Under the pieces are notes generated by a model. That model saw nothing but the letters and a program-made list of their open reading frames with translations, had not been told where the DNA came from and did no database searches. Positions 53,130-62,772 of a stretch of DNA of 64,000 bases are shown one piece after another. Location of the stretch: NCBI RefSeq assembly GCF_900188035.1, contig NZ_FZNN01000008.1, positions 124,001-188,000 of the forward strand. Direction: 5' to 3'. Position 1 is the stretch's first letter. Each line of letters begins with the position of its first letter. The translations under genes were made by a program, and so were the position numbers. This DNA is from Puniceibacterium sediminis (GTDB lineage Bacteria; Pseudomonadota; Alphaproteobacteria; Rhodobacterales; Rhodobacteraceae).

Positions 53130-54140
53130 GTGGAATTTCTGAACGGCTTTGTGGCGCTGGCCAATTTCGTGCTGATCCCGGCGGTGGCCTATGGCTCGCA
53201 ATTGGCGCTGGGGGCGCTGGGGGTGACGCTGATCTATGGCATCCTGCGATTTTCAAACTTTGCCCATGGCGACACCATGGCGTTCGGGACCATGTGCACG
53301 ATCCTTGTCACCTGGTGGCTGCAGGGGATGGGCGTGTCGCTGGGGCCGTTGCCGACCGCGCTGCTGGCAATTCCCTTTGGCATTGCGGGCTGTGCCGCGC
53401 TGATCCTGCTGACCGACCGGGTAGTTTATCGGTTCTACCGGGTGCAGCGGGTCAAGCCAGTGATCATGGTGATCGTGTCGATGGGCGTCATGTTCATCTA
53501 CAACGGCATCACGCGTTTCATCATCGGGACCGAGGATCAGAACTTTGCCGATGGCGAGCGGTTCATCATCGGCGTGCGGGACTTCAAGACCCTGACCGGT
53601 CTGGACGAAGGTCTGGCCATCCGCACGACGCAGGGCATCACCGTGGTGACGGCTGTGATCGTGGTGGCGGCGCTGTTCTGGTTCCTGAACCGGACGCGGA
53701 CGGGCAAATCGATGCGCGCCTATTCGGATAACGAGGATCTGGCCCTGCTGTCGGGCATCAACCCCGAGCGGGTGGTGATGGTCACATGGCTGATCGTGGC
53801 GGCGCTGGCGACGATTGCCGGGGTGCTTTACGGGCTGGACAAGTCGTTCAAGCCCTTCACCTATTTCCAACTGCTGCTGCCGATCTTTGCGGCGGCTATC
53901 GTGGGTGGCCTCGGCTCGCCCCTGGGTGCCATCGCGGGCGGTTTCGTCATCGCGTTTTCCGAGGTCGGGGTCACCTATGCCTGGAAAAAGGTGCTGGGCT
54001 ACTGGATGCCCGAGAGCCTTGCGCCAGACGGATTGGTGCAGCTGATGTCCACCGATTACAAATTCGCGGTCAGTTTCGTGATCCTGCTGATCGTGCTGCT
54101 GTTCCGGCCCACCGGCCTATTCAAGGGGAAATCGGTATGA
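53130..54140 (+). CDS. livH: HAAT ABC transporter permease (LivH-like)
   Basis: A 336-aa membrane subunit with about eight helices. LALGALGVTLIYGILRFSNF at residues ~27-46 and AHGDTMAFG match the LivH start; FGIAGCAALILLTDRVVYR, SGINPERVVMVTWLIVAALA and PIFAAAIVGGLGSPLGAIAG are further signatures. It begins with GTG after a purine run (GGGGGGAT). The stop overlaps the livM start (ATGA). Confidence 0.9.
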   Translation: MEFLNGFVALANFVLIPAVAYGSQLALGALGVTLIYGILRFSNFAHGDTMAFGTMCTILVTWWLQGMGVSLGPLPTALLAIPFGIAGCAALILLTDRVVYRFYRVQRVKPVIMVIVSMGVMFIYNGITRFIIGTEDQNFADGERFIIGVRDFKTLTGLDEGLAIRTTQGITVVTAVIVVAALFWFLNRTRTGKSMRAYSDNEDLALLSGINPERVVMVTWLIVAALATIAGVLYGLDKSFKPFTYFQLLLPIFAAAIVGGLGSPLGAIAGGFVIAFSEVGVTYAWKKVLGYWMPESLAPDGLVQLMSTDYKFAVSFVILLIVLLFRPTGLFKGKSV

Positions 54141-55438
54141 GCGATATGCTGCGCGGCACGGTGCTGTTCGGGATCATGGCGGTGCTGATCGTCGGGACGG
54201 GGTTTGTGCAAAGCTGGAATTCGGCGCTGCTGATCCTGAACATGGGGCTGGTGAGCGCGGTGATGGCGCTGGGGGTGAACCTGCAGTGGGGTTTTGCCGG
54301 GTTGTTCAACGTCGGCGTGATGGGGTTTGTCGCGCTTGGCGGGCTTGCCACGGTGCTGGTGTCGATGCCGCCCGTGGGCGCGGCATGGTCCGCCGGTGCG
54401 GGGCGGTTGTTTCTGGCGCTGGCGCTGGCCGTGGCGGTGATGGCGGCGGCGATCCTGCTGTGGAAGCGGCTGCGTCGCGGCCTGCGCGGCTGGGTGGTTG
54501 CGGCACTGCTGGTGGCGGGGTTCTTTGCGTTTCGCGCGGTGTTTGACCCGGCGGTGGCCTTGATCGAGGCGGTGGATCCGGCGGCCACGGGATACCTGGG
54601 CGGGCTGGGCCTGCCGGTGGTTCTGGCATGGCCGGTGGGTGGTCTGCTGGCCGCCGGGGTGGCCTGGCTGATCGGCAAGACGGCACTGGGGCTGCGGTCC
54701 GACTACCTTGCCATTGCGACGCTGGGCATTGCCGAGATCATCATCGCGGTGATCAAGAACGAAGACTGGCTGGCGCGCGGGGTCAAGAACGTGAACGGCC
54801 TGCCCCGCCCCCTTCCCTATGAGATCGACCTGCAGAACGATCCCGGTTTTGTCGAAACGGCGGCGGGTCTGGGATTGGATGCGACGACAGCCTCGACGCT
54901 GTACGTGAAACTTGGCTATGGCGTGATGTTCACGCTGGTGTTGGTGCTGCTTCTGGTGCTGGCGCAGCTGGCGCTGAAATCGCCCTGGGGGCGGATGATG
55001 CGCGCGATCCGCGACAATGAAACTTCGGCGCGGGCCATGGGCAAGGATGTCACGCGGCGGCATTTGCAGATCTTCGTGCTCGGCTCGGCCATCTGCGGCA
55101 TTGCCGGGGCGATGATGACCACGCTGGACGGGCAGCTGACGCCGGGGACCTACCAGCCGCTGCGCTATACATTCCTGATCTGGGTGATGGTGATTGTGGG
55201 CGGATCGGGCAACAATTTCGGCGCGGTTCTGGGTGGGTTCCTGATCTGGTTTCTCTGGGTGCAGGTCGAACCCATCGGCCAGTGGCTGATGTACCATGTA
55301 ACGTATGGCATGGCCGATGGCAGCTGGCTCAAGGGGCACCTGCTGGATTCGGTCCAGCATATGCGCCTGCTGACGATGGGGGTGATCCTGCTGCTGGTCC
55401 TGCGCTTCAGCCCGAGGGGGTTGTTGCCGGAACGCTGA
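54137..55438 (+). CDS. livM: HAAT ABC transporter permease (LivM-like), extended
   Basis: A 433-aa membrane subunit, longer than typical LivM. VSAVMALGVNLQWGFAGLFN and the late RMMRAIRDNETSARAMGKDV and LIWVMVIVGGSGNNFGAVLG show the family. Between about residues 75 and 190 there is extra hydrophobic sequence (two or more helices). LRSDYLAIATLGIAEIIIAV is the normal core resuming. The last gene of the operon. Confidence 0.88.
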   Translation: MSDMLRGTVLFGIMAVLIVGTGFVQSWNSALLILNMGLVSAVMALGVNLQWGFAGLFNVGVMGFVALGGLATVLVSMPPVGAAWSAGAGRLFLALALAVAVMAAAILLWKRLRRGLRGWVVAALLVAGFFAFRAVFDPAVALIEAVDPAATGYLGGLGLPVVLAWPVGGLLAAGVAWLIGKTALGLRSDYLAIATLGIAEIIIAVIKNEDWLARGVKNVNGLPRPLPYEIDLQNDPGFVETAAGLGLDATTASTLYVKLGYGVMFTLVLVLLLVLAQLALKSPWGRMMRAIRDNETSARAMGKDVTRRHLQIFVLGSAICGIAGAMMTTLDGQLTPGTYQPLRYTFLIWVMVIVGGSGNNFGAVLGGFLIWFLWVQVEPIGQWLMYHVTYGMADGSWLKGHLLDSVQHMRLLTMGVILLLVLRFSPRGLLPER

Positions 55439-55458
55439 GCACAGGCACCGACCCTCTG

Positions 55459-55490
55459 CTTCATCTGCCGATAGATATCCCTGGGGGCTG
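55459..55490 (-). repeat. Dispersed intergenic repeat (copy 3)
   Basis: On the minus strand CAGCCCCCAGGGATATCTAT followed by CGGCAGATGAAG. The final GGCAGATGAAG is shared with copy 1 and nearly with copy 2. It lies in the 199-base gap between livM and the regulator gene; a GC-rich imperfect palindrome (GCTGCGGGGCTGCTCCGCCC) follows directly. Confidence 0.55.
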
Positions 55491-55637
55491 CGGGGCTGCT
55501 CCGCCCGCGGCCTGCTTCATCGCGGGGGCAGGCGCAAAGAATACCAAAGGGCGCGCGCCTTATGATACCTTTCGGCTAGTGACCCGGGGCGCGGGCTTGT
55601 CTATCCTTGCAGGAATGACGCAGGAAAGCCCCCAAAC

Positions 55638-56333
55638 ATGAGCGAACGCGCGCTGACCCCCGACACCCGCCTGCCGAAATCGGCGCTTGTTGTGGACGAT
55701 CATCCGCTGTTTTGCGACGCGCTGACGCTGACGCTGCAATCCATCGCCGATTTCGAAGAGATCCGCAGCGTGGGCACATTGGAAAAGGCGCTTGAGGCCG
55801 TGGCGCAGGATGCGCGCATCGATTTCATCATTCTTGATCTGAATCTGCCCGATGTGAACGGGCTGGACGGGTTGGTGCGGCTGCGCAATGCCGCGCCCAA
55901 GGCGGCGATCCTGATTGCATCGTCCATGGCCGACAACCGGATGATCTGTCACGCGCTGAAGGCCGGGGCGAACGGGTTCGTACCGAAACATTCGCAGCGG
56001 GCCGTGTTTCGCCGCGCATTCGAGGCGGTGGTTCAGGGCCAGCAATTCGTGCCCGACGGCTATATCGATCCGCATGGCGTCGGAGGCCGCGGCGTTCAGG
56101 GCGATGTGCTTGACCGGCTGGGGAGCCTGACCAATCAGCAGGCGCGCATCCTGAACCTGATCTGCGAGGGCAAGCTGAACAAGCAGATCGCCTTTGATCT
56201 GACCATTGCGGAAACCACGGTCAAGGCGCATGTCACGGCGATCATGCGCAAGCTGGGTGTGCACAGCCGGACGCAGGCGGTGCTGATCGCGCAGGAAGCG
56301 CGCTTTGCCAAGGTCTTGCCAACCGGGGAGTGA
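55638..56333 (+). CDS. LuxR/NarL-type response regulator
   Basis: A 231-aa two-component regulator. Receiver domain (residues 14-135): acidic pair VVDDHPLF and phosphoacceptor Asp67 in FIILDLNLPDVNG. C-terminal LuxR helix-turn-helix (about 160-220): LTNQQARILNLICEGKLNKQ, IAFDLTIAETTVKAHVTAIM and RKLGVHSRTQAVL. It heads a four-gene signalling operon with a FIST protein and a hybrid kinase; AgmR/ErbR-type regulators of similar systems are the nearest analogy. Confidence 0.93.
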   Translation: MSERALTPDTRLPKSALVVDDHPLFCDALTLTLQSIADFEEIRSVGTLEKALEAVAQDARIDFIILDLNLPDVNGLDGLVRLRNAAPKAAILIASSMADNRMICHALKAGANGFVPKHSQRAVFRRAFEAVVQGQQFVPDGYIDPHGVGGRGVQGDVLDRLGSLTNQQARILNLICEGKLNKQIAFDLTIAETTVKAHVTAIMRKLGVHSRTQAVLIAQEARFAKVLPTGE

Positions 56334-56375
56334 CGCCCCTATCGTGCGTGGCAGTCACACAATAGGACACTGGAT

Positions 56376-57572
56376 TTGGACGGAGGGGGAACAGGCACCG
56401 ACAGCGGTTCGGGCCTGACAGCACGTGCGCCACAGCCGGGCGCGCTGAGGGTTGCGCAGGTGTCGGCGGATCATCCGGCGCCGCTGGATGCGATCTGTGC
56501 CCAGCTGACGGCGGAACCGCTGGAGCTGATCCTGTTGTTCGTATCGCCAGAGGCAGATTTCCGGGCGGTGACGCGGCAGGCCCGGGGCCGGTTCGGCAAT
56601 GCCGACGTTCTGGCCTGCACCACCGCCGGAGAGCTGGGGCGTCTGGGCTATGAAGAGGGTCAGATCATCGCCGTCGGGTTTCCCGCCGCGCTGTTTTCGG
56701 CCCGGACCTATGCGATCAGCGACCTGCATGCGCTGAACGAACAGGCGGTGATCGACACGGCAATCCAGCATCGCAGCGCCCTGACCCGCCGCGCCGGGGA
56801 TCTGCCCTGGGAATTTGCCTTTCTGATGATCGACGGGTTGTCGTTATGCGAAGAGCATCTGAGCGCGATGCTGGCCGCAGGTCTGGGGCCGATGTCGCTG
56901 TTTGGCGGGTCGACCGGCGATGGCACGGCGTTCCAGCAGACATGGCTGGCCCGCAACGGCACGGTGCTGGAAAACGCGGCCCTTGTGGCGCTGGTGCGGT
57001 CGCGCTGTCCGGTGCATGTGTTTTCCCTTGATCATCTGATGCCCACCGACACGCGCATGGTGGTGACCGCCGCCGACCCCGAACGCCGCATCGTGCAAGA
57101 GATCAACGCCGAACCGGCGGCTGCGGAATATGCCCGCCTGCTGGGCAAGGACCCGAACCAGCTGGACCCGTTCATCTTTGCCGCCCATCCGGTGGTGGTG
57201 CGGCTGGGCGATACCCATCATGTGCGCGCCATCCGGCAGGTGAATGACGCGGGCGATCTGGTGTTCTTTTCCGCGATCAACGAAGGCATGGTGCTGACCC
57301 TGGCCGAGCCCGAGGATATCACCCGGCATCTGGACCGGGAGCTGGCGGCGCTGGCGCGTGCGGGGGGGGCGGCGCCGCAGATCCTAGGCTGTGACTGCAT
57401 GTTGCGGCGGATCGAGGCGGGCCAGAGTCAGAAGACGCACGAAATTTCTGCCATTCTGCGGGATCGCAACGTGATCGGCTTTTCGACCTATGGCGAACAG
57501 ATCGGCGCGCTGCATGTGAACCAGACGCTGACCGGGGTGGCCATCTATCCGCCGCCCGCGACCGAGGATTAG
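56376..57572 (+). CDS. FIST-domain sensory protein, NosP-like
   Basis: A 398-aa protein with FIST N-domain (about residues 25-220: LILLFVSPEADFRAVTRQAR, ADVLACTTAGELGRLGYEEG, FAFLMIDGLSLCEEHLSAML, GPMSLFGGSTGDGTAFQQTW) and FIST C-domain (to the end: IVQEINAEPAAAEYARLLGK, ILGCDCMLRRIEAG, VIGFSTYGEQIGALHVNQTL). FIST proteins sense small ligands; in Pseudomonas and Shewanella NosP the domain binds haem and nitric oxide and signals to the co-encoded kinase NahK. The same neighbours occur here. It appears to start with TTG at 56376 after AGGA; haem binding here is inference. Confidence 0.85.
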   Translation: MDGGGTGTDSGSGLTARAPQPGALRVAQVSADHPAPLDAICAQLTAEPLELILLFVSPEADFRAVTRQARGRFGNADVLACTTAGELGRLGYEEGQIIAVGFPAALFSARTYAISDLHALNEQAVIDTAIQHRSALTRRAGDLPWEFAFLMIDGLSLCEEHLSAMLAAGLGPMSLFGGSTGDGTAFQQTWLARNGTVLENAALVALVRSRCPVHVFSLDHLMPTDTRMVVTAADPERRIVQEINAEPAAAEYARLLGKDPNQLDPFIFAAHPVVVRLGDTHHVRAIRQVNDAGDLVFFSAINEGMVLTLAEPEDITRHLDRELAALARAGGAAPQILGCDCMLRRIEAGQSQKTHEISAILRDRNVIGFSTYGEQIGALHVNQTLTGVAIYPPPATED

Positions 57573-57576
57573 GCCC

Positions 57577-59784
57577 ATGTCCATCGTCAATCCGGCCGAC
57601 AGCCTTGAGCGGCAGAACGAAAAGCTGATCAAGATCACCGAATCCCTGATGCGGCGGGTGGAATACGGCACGGCGCAGTCCGGTGCCGCCTATGCCCAGT
57701 TTGAACGCGCCGCCCTGCTGGAAAAGCGGGTGCGCGAACGCACGCTCGAGCTGGAGCGCACGCTGGACCTGCTGCACGAATCCAACGCGCAGTTGGGTCG
57801 CGCCAATCGCGAAACCGAAGCGGCGCGGCGCAATCTGGCGGATGCGATCGAAACCGTGTCCGAAGGGTTTGCCCTGTTCGACCCCGAAGACAATCTGGTG
57901 ATGTTCAATTCGCGCTTTTGTCGGGATTTCCGCGACATGGCGCAGGCCCTGCGCCCCGGTCTGCCGTTCGAGGACTATGTCGACCAGATCAGTCAGAGCG
58001 CCGATCTGGTCCTGCCCGAGGGCGATGGCCCCGAGGCCTGGCTGAACAAACGCATCCGGCGGCACAAGGACCGGCATGTGATGTTCAACGTCCAGCTGAG
58101 CCACGACCGCTGGCTGCAGGTGAGCGAGCATCGCACCGGCGATGGTGGCACGGTCGTGTTGCAGACCGATGTGACCGACATCATCCGGCTGGAGCGGCAG
58201 GAACACCGCCGGTTGCGGGACAAGCAGGCACGGATGATCCGGGCGACCTTGGACCACCTCAATCAGGGGGTCTGCATCTTTGATGAAAACGCGCAGCTTG
58301 TCGGCTGGAACCAGAAGCTGGGCGCGTTGCTGTCCCTACCCGCGCGGCGGCTGCACATCGGGGCGTCATTTTCGGGTATCCTGAGCCAGTTTGATGCGGG
58401 GATCGAATTCACCCGGGGCATCGACCGCGACGGGTTTCGTGCCTGGGCGCAGGACGACGGGCCGCGGCAGCCGATTTCGTTCGAAGTGCGGCGCGGCGAT
58501 GCGATGACCTTGCACATCTTTGGCCGCGCCATGCCGGACCGCGGGTTCGTGATTTCCTGCACCGATGTGACGGCCGAACGCGAGGCGGCACAGAAGCTGT
58601 ACGAGATGAACGAGATCCTGGAACAGCGGGTGATGGAGCGCACGCTGGAGCTTGAGGATGCCTTGAGTGCGGCGGAACGCGCCAATGCGTCGAAGTCGCG
58701 GTTCGTGGCTGCGGCGAGCCACGACCTGTTGCAACCGCTGTCGGCGGCAAAGCTGTTCATATCCTCGCTGGCGGACCGGTCGGCAGAGCGCCCCGGCGAT
58801 GTGAAGGTGCTGACCAAGGCGGAATCGGCGCTGAATTCAGCCGAGCAGATCATCGACGCGCTGCTGAACATTTCGAAACTGGAATCCGATGGGTTGAGTT
58901 TTGACATACGCCCCGTGGCGCTGTCGGAAATCCTGCGCCCGCTGCGGGACGAGATGGAGATGGTCGCCGCCGCCAAGGGGCTGGATCTGCGCATCGTCGA
59001 TTGTTCGCTTTCGGTGGAAACCGACCCGGCCTATCTGCGCCGGGTGGTGCAGAACCTGCTGGCCAATGCGGTACGCTATACCGAAACGGGGCGCGTTCTT
59101 GTGGGTGTGCGGCGGCGCGGCATGTCGGCCCGGATCGAGGTCTGGGACACCGGCCCCGGCATCGCCGAAGAGGATCAGGGCACCATCTTCGAGGAATTCA
59201 AACGGCTGGATACCAAGGCCAGCCGGAATGACGGGCTGGGCCTTGGCCTTGCCATTGTCGAACGCGCCTGTGCGCGGCTGGGGCATCCGCTGGGGCTGTG
59301 GTCCGAACCGGGCAAGGGCAGCTGTTTCATGGTGAATGTACCCGTCGCCGGGCGGGCCGAGCCGATGTCGACGACGCGCAACCGCCCGATGCGGCCGCAT
59401 GGATTGGCGCAGTCCGGGCTGATCGTGCTGCTGGTCGAGAATGAACCGCAACTGCGCCGGGCGATTACCATTCTGGTCGAAAGCTGGGGCGTGAACGTGA
59501 TCGAGGCCGAGGATGCCGAATCCGCGCTGCAACTGCTGGACGATCTGGAAATCCGCCCCGATGCGCTGATGCTGGATCAGCAGTTGGGTCAGGGGCTGCC
59601 GGGCACCGGGTTGTACGAGGTGATCACGGCCCGGATGGGCGCCCTGCCCTGTTCGATCATTTCGGCGGATCGTTCGCCCGGCCTGCGCGATGATTGCGAA
59701 CGGATGGGGCTGGATCTGCTGCTCAAGCCGCTGGACCGGCACAAGCTGGGCCAGTTCCTGCGAGAGGCTGCGGGCACGATTTAG
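57577..59784 (+). CDS. Hybrid sensor histidine kinase with two PAS domains and C-terminal receiver (NahK-like)
   Basis: A 735-aa soluble kinase with no membrane helix. Order: coiled coil (about 40-90, VRERTLELERTLDLLHESNA), PAS (about 90-200, ETVSEGFALFDPEDNLVMFN), second PAS (about 225-335, HLNQGVCIFDENAQLVGWNQ), coiled coil, HisKA with His382 in AAASHDLLQPLSAAKLF, ATPase (N-box NLLANAVRYTETG, G1 WDTGPGIAEED, G2 DGLGLGLAIVERA) and a receiver with Asp667 in LMLDQQLGQG. It starts 4 bases after the FIST gene. It is the same architecture as NahK/ErcS' kinases of the NosP nitric oxide pathway. Confidence 0.92.
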   Translation: MSIVNPADSLERQNEKLIKITESLMRRVEYGTAQSGAAYAQFERAALLEKRVRERTLELERTLDLLHESNAQLGRANRETEAARRNLADAIETVSEGFALFDPEDNLVMFNSRFCRDFRDMAQALRPGLPFEDYVDQISQSADLVLPEGDGPEAWLNKRIRRHKDRHVMFNVQLSHDRWLQVSEHRTGDGGTVVLQTDVTDIIRLERQEHRRLRDKQARMIRATLDHLNQGVCIFDENAQLVGWNQKLGALLSLPARRLHIGASFSGILSQFDAGIEFTRGIDRDGFRAWAQDDGPRQPISFEVRRGDAMTLHIFGRAMPDRGFVISCTDVTAEREAAQKLYEMNEILEQRVMERTLELEDALSAAERANASKSRFVAAASHDLLQPLSAAKLFISSLADRSAERPGDVKVLTKAESALNSAEQIIDALLNISKLESDGLSFDIRPVALSEILRPLRDEMEMVAAAKGLDLRIVDCSLSVETDPAYLRRVVQNLLANAVRYTETGRVLVGVRRRGMSARIEVWDTGPGIAEEDQGTIFEEFKRLDTKASRNDGLGLGLAIVERACARLGHPLGLWSEPGKGSCFMVNVPVAGRAEPMSTTRNRPMRPHGLAQSGLIVLLVENEPQLRRAITILVESWGVNVIEAEDAESALQLLDDLEIRPDALMLDQQLGQGLPGTGLYEVITARMGALPCSIISADRSPGLRDDCERMGLDLLLKPLDRHKLGQFLREAAGTI

Positions 59785-59880
59785 GCAATAATGAGGCGGC
59801 GGCCGAAATTTCTTAGGGATCTGTCAATATCTTCGTGGAATATACGAAACAGCCTCTCCCCTTGCACGATCGGAGCTATC

Positions 59881-60288
59881 ATGCAGTCCGCCTCCATGAA
59901 ATGTCTGATTGTCGATGATTCCGAAACCGATCGGTTGATGATGGAACGTGTGCTGCACAAACAGTCCATGAAGCTGGACCTGCGCGTGGCCAAAACGCTG
60001 ACGGAAGCCCGCTCCCTGATGCGCGAGGAAGGCATACGTCTGGTGTTCCTGGATAACACCCTGCCCGACGGAATCGGCGCGAATTTCCTGAAAGAAATGA
60101 AGGATTATCGTCAGCGCAACGACGTCACGGTGATACTGGTGAGCGACTGGCCGTCGCCCTTCATGTTTGCCAAGGCCCGGGCCCAGAACGTGCGCGCCAT
60201 CTGGAACAAGCGCGACTTTACCATCGAAGCCGTCCGGCGCGTCCTGCGCGAACGTGTGGCTGCCGATGCAATGGACTACGCCCATTAA
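59881..60288 (+). CDS. Single-domain response regulator
   Basis: A 135-aa receiver-only protein. MKCLIVDDSETDRLMMERVL gives the acidic pair, LVFLDNTLPDGIG the acceptor Asp58, and VILVSDWPSPFM the conserved Ser/Thr position. The Lys in NKRDFTIEAV is less canonical. It lies 96 bases after the hybrid kinase and may shuttle phosphate from it. The start at 59881 follows GGAG. It may belong to the same regulon rather than the same message. Confidence 0.85.
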   Translation: MQSASMKCLIVDDSETDRLMMERVLHKQSMKLDLRVAKTLTEARSLMREEGIRLVFLDNTLPDGIGANFLKEMKDYRQRNDVTVILVSDWPSPFMFAKARAQNVRAIWNKRDFTIEAVRRVLRERVAADAMDYAH

Positions 60289-60378
60289 CGATCACAGCGC
60301 AGGGCCGTCCCCAGACGGCGGCCCGGCATGTTTGTCGAAACACGGACGCCGATCAGCCTGAAAGGGCGGTTCTGACGG

Positions 60379-61674
60379 TCAGCGCGCGATCACGATATCG
60401 GCGCACAGCCCGCCAAGACGTTCGCTTTGTCCCAGTCGCAACACCCCGCCATGTGCGCGCGCGATATCCGCAGCAATGGCAAGCCCCAGCCCCACACCTG
60501 ACCCGGCATTCTGGTTGCGCGATGCATCCAGCCGCACAAAGGGGCGCAGCGCCTCTTCGCGCTGCTCGGCCGGAATTCCGGGGCCGTCATCTTCAACGCT
60601 TATGCGAAGCGCGGTGTCGGTCAACGTCACGCTGACTTCGCAACGGGTGCCGTAACGCACGGCGTTGCCGATCAGATTTTCGACGGCGCGACGTATCGCA
60701 TTGGGCCGCAGGGTCACGGTGCCGCTGCCGGTCGCCTGCAAGAGGGTCACATCGGTGCCGCCCCGCTGGGCGTCGTGCACGATCTGCGCGACCATCTCCT
60801 GAACATCTACCTGTTCGGGCGCGCCGGCCTCTGCGTTGCCACGTGCGAAATCCAGAAACGCATCCAGCAGTCGCTGCATATCCTCGACATCGCGCTCCAT
60901 CGGTTCGCGTTCGGCGTCGTCCAGCATGGCAAGGCTCAGCTTCATGCGGGTCAGCGGCGTGCGCAGGTCGTGGCTGACCCCCGACAGCATCATGGTGCGC
61001 TGTTCGATCTGGCGTTCAATCCGCGCGCGCATGTCGAGAAAGGCATTACCCGCCGCCCGCACTTCGAGCGCGCCGGACGGGCGATAGGGTTCGTGACGCC
61101 CCCGGCCAAAGGCTTCGGCCACCGCGGCCAGACGGGTGATGGGGCGCAGCTGGTTGCGCAGGTAGAGGTAGGCGATAAAGGTCATCAGCCCGCCAAAAAA
61201 GGCCATGTTGACCAAAAGCTGATGTGGATTGGCAGGCGAGGTGCGGCGCCGGTCAAAGCCGACCGAATACATCTGTCCGGCGCGCTGCACATACAGCAGG
61301 ACGTCGTTGTCGTTGGGCAGCAGCACCCTCTGCAGCCCGGGTATGAAACGGTACAGCGTGCGCATCACCACGATTCCCGAAAAATCGTAGAACCGGCGTT
61401 CGTCCTGATCAGGGACCACAGAGTCGGAAACCTGCGCGATCCGCAGGGCAAGCCCCTCTTTCACCACCGTCGCCGCAGGGCTGCCCTGCACGTTCAGCGC
61501 CAGGTTCACACCGCGCGACATGTCGCGGCTCATCTGCGCGCTGGCATCTTCGAAATGGCGCTGAATGAACACCACCGAGACGACAAGCAGCAGCGTGACC
61601 ACCGGCAATGCCAGGATCAGCAATCCGCGGCCATAGATCCCGCGCGGCATATAGCGTTTGAGCCATTGAAACAT
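60379..61674 (-). CDS. EnvZ-like membrane sensor histidine kinase
   Basis: A 431-aa kinase with one N-terminal helix (about 15-38) and a second at about 155-175 around a periplasmic sensor loop, then HAMP (RNQLRPITRLAAVAEAFGRG), HisKA (LSGVSHDLRTPLTRMKLSLA) and ATPase domain (NLIGNAVRYGTRCEV, VEDDGPGIPAEQ, GSGVGLGLAIAADIARAHGG). It looks like the OmpR/EnvZ class. Its partner regulator is not adjacent in this window. The ATG at 61674 was preferred; upstream in-frame Met is at 61731. Confidence 0.9.
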   Translation of the reverse strand: MFQWLKRYMPRGIYGRGLLILALPVVTLLLVVSVVFIQRHFEDASAQMSRDMSRGVNLALNVQGSPAATVVKEGLALRIAQVSDSVVPDQDERRFYDFSGIVVMRTLYRFIPGLQRVLLPNDNDVLLYVQRAGQMYSVGFDRRRTSPANPHQLLVNMAFFGGLMTFIAYLYLRNQLRPITRLAAVAEAFGRGRHEPYRPSGALEVRAAGNAFLDMRARIERQIEQRTMMLSGVSHDLRTPLTRMKLSLAMLDDAEREPMERDVEDMQRLLDAFLDFARGNAEAGAPEQVDVQEMVAQIVHDAQRGGTDVTLLQATGSGTVTLRPNAIRRAVENLIGNAVRYGTRCEVSVTLTDTALRISVEDDGPGIPAEQREEALRPFVRLDASRNQNAGSGVGLGLAIAADIARAHGGVLRLGQSERLGGLCADIVIAR

Positions 61675-61776
61675 AATGGCATAAGCTATCCAATGCCGGG
61701 GCCCTGCACCATACCAGAGTGTGCCCGTCATAATGACAGCCCCGTGAAGGGTCCACCATTCGCCAAAGGCTATGCC

Positions 61777-62697
61777 ATGTCCGACCCTGATCCCAGTTTT
61801 GCCCCGCCGGTGGGCACCGCCGAAGACCTGTCAGACGGGCTGCGCCGGCTGCTGGCGCCGAACCCGTCGCCGATGACCTTTCGGGGTACGAACACCTATC
61901 TTCTTGGGACGCGGGGCATCGCCGTCATCGACCCCGGCCCGCAGGATGAACGCCACCTCGACGCGATCCTTGCCGCGCTGCGCCCGGGTCAGGAGATCAG
62001 CCATATCGTCGTCACCCATGCGCATCTGGACCATTCGCCGCTATCGCGCCGCCTGTCCGAGGTCACCGGCGCACCGGTTCTGGCCTTTGGCAACGCGCTG
62101 GCCGGGCGCAGCACGATCATGCAGGAGTTGGCCGCCTCCGGTCTGGTGGGCGGCGGCGAAGGCGTCGATGCGGGGTTTGAGCCCGACATTGCCCTGCCCG
62201 ACGGCGCGGTGATCGAAGGCGATGGCTGGCATCTGGACGTGGTGCACACGCCGGGGCATTTCGGCAATCACATTGCCCTTGGCTGGGGCGATGCGCTGTT
62301 TTGCGGCGATCTGGTGATGGGCTGGGCGACCTCGCTCGTCTCGCCGCCGGACGGTGACCTCAGCGACTTCATGGCCTCGGCCCGCCGCCTGCAATCCGGG
62401 CCGTGGCGGCAGTTTCACCCCGGCCACGGCGCGCCGCTTATCCAGCCGCAGGAACGGCTGGCCTGGCTGATCAACCACCGTCTGTCGCGTGAGGCGTCGA
62501 TCCTGGCCGAGTTAGACAGCGGTCCGGCAGGCGCTGCCGATCTTGCCCGGCGAATCTACACCGACACCCCAGCCGCGCTCATTCCCGCAGCCACCCGCAA
62601 CGTCCTCGCCCATCTTGTTGATTTGACGTCGAAATCTGTCGTGACCCCAGTGGATGCCCTGACAGCAGACGCCTTATTTTCGCGGCTTCGAGGCTGA
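61777..62697 (+). CDS. MBL-fold metallo-hydrolase (LACTB2-like)
   Basis: A 306-aa metallo-beta-lactamase-fold enzyme. Metal motif THAHLDHSPL (HxHxDH), a second histidine in HTPGHFGNHIAL, Asp in FCGDLVMGW and the last His in FHPGHGAPL. The C-terminal winged-helix-like segment resembles LACTB2-type hydrolases, where RNA or thioester substrates are described. No specific substrate can be assigned. It is divergent from the kinase gene. Confidence 0.87.
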   Translation: MSDPDPSFAPPVGTAEDLSDGLRRLLAPNPSPMTFRGTNTYLLGTRGIAVIDPGPQDERHLDAILAALRPGQEISHIVVTHAHLDHSPLSRRLSEVTGAPVLAFGNALAGRSTIMQELAASGLVGGGEGVDAGFEPDIALPDGAVIEGDGWHLDVVHTPGHFGNHIALGWGDALFCGDLVMGWATSLVSPPDGDLSDFMASARRLQSGPWRQFHPGHGAPLIQPQERLAWLINHRLSREASILAELDSGPAGAADLARRIYTDTPAALIPAATRNVLAHLVDLTSKSVVTPVDALTADALFSRLRG

Positions 62698-62772
62698 CGC
62701 GCGGAAATCTGAACTTTTGTGACAAAAGGCTCTGGACGCCGCAAAATCGGATTGCTATATGCCCCCCAGTGT

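Noticed and set aside
50178-55438. Assignment of the ABC transporter as the urea system UrtABCDE, because urease genes are in the window
   Set aside because: Gene order is receptor-ATPase-ATPase-permease-permease rather than urtA-B-C-D-E, the loci are 50 kb apart, and no UrtA-specific motif was recognised.
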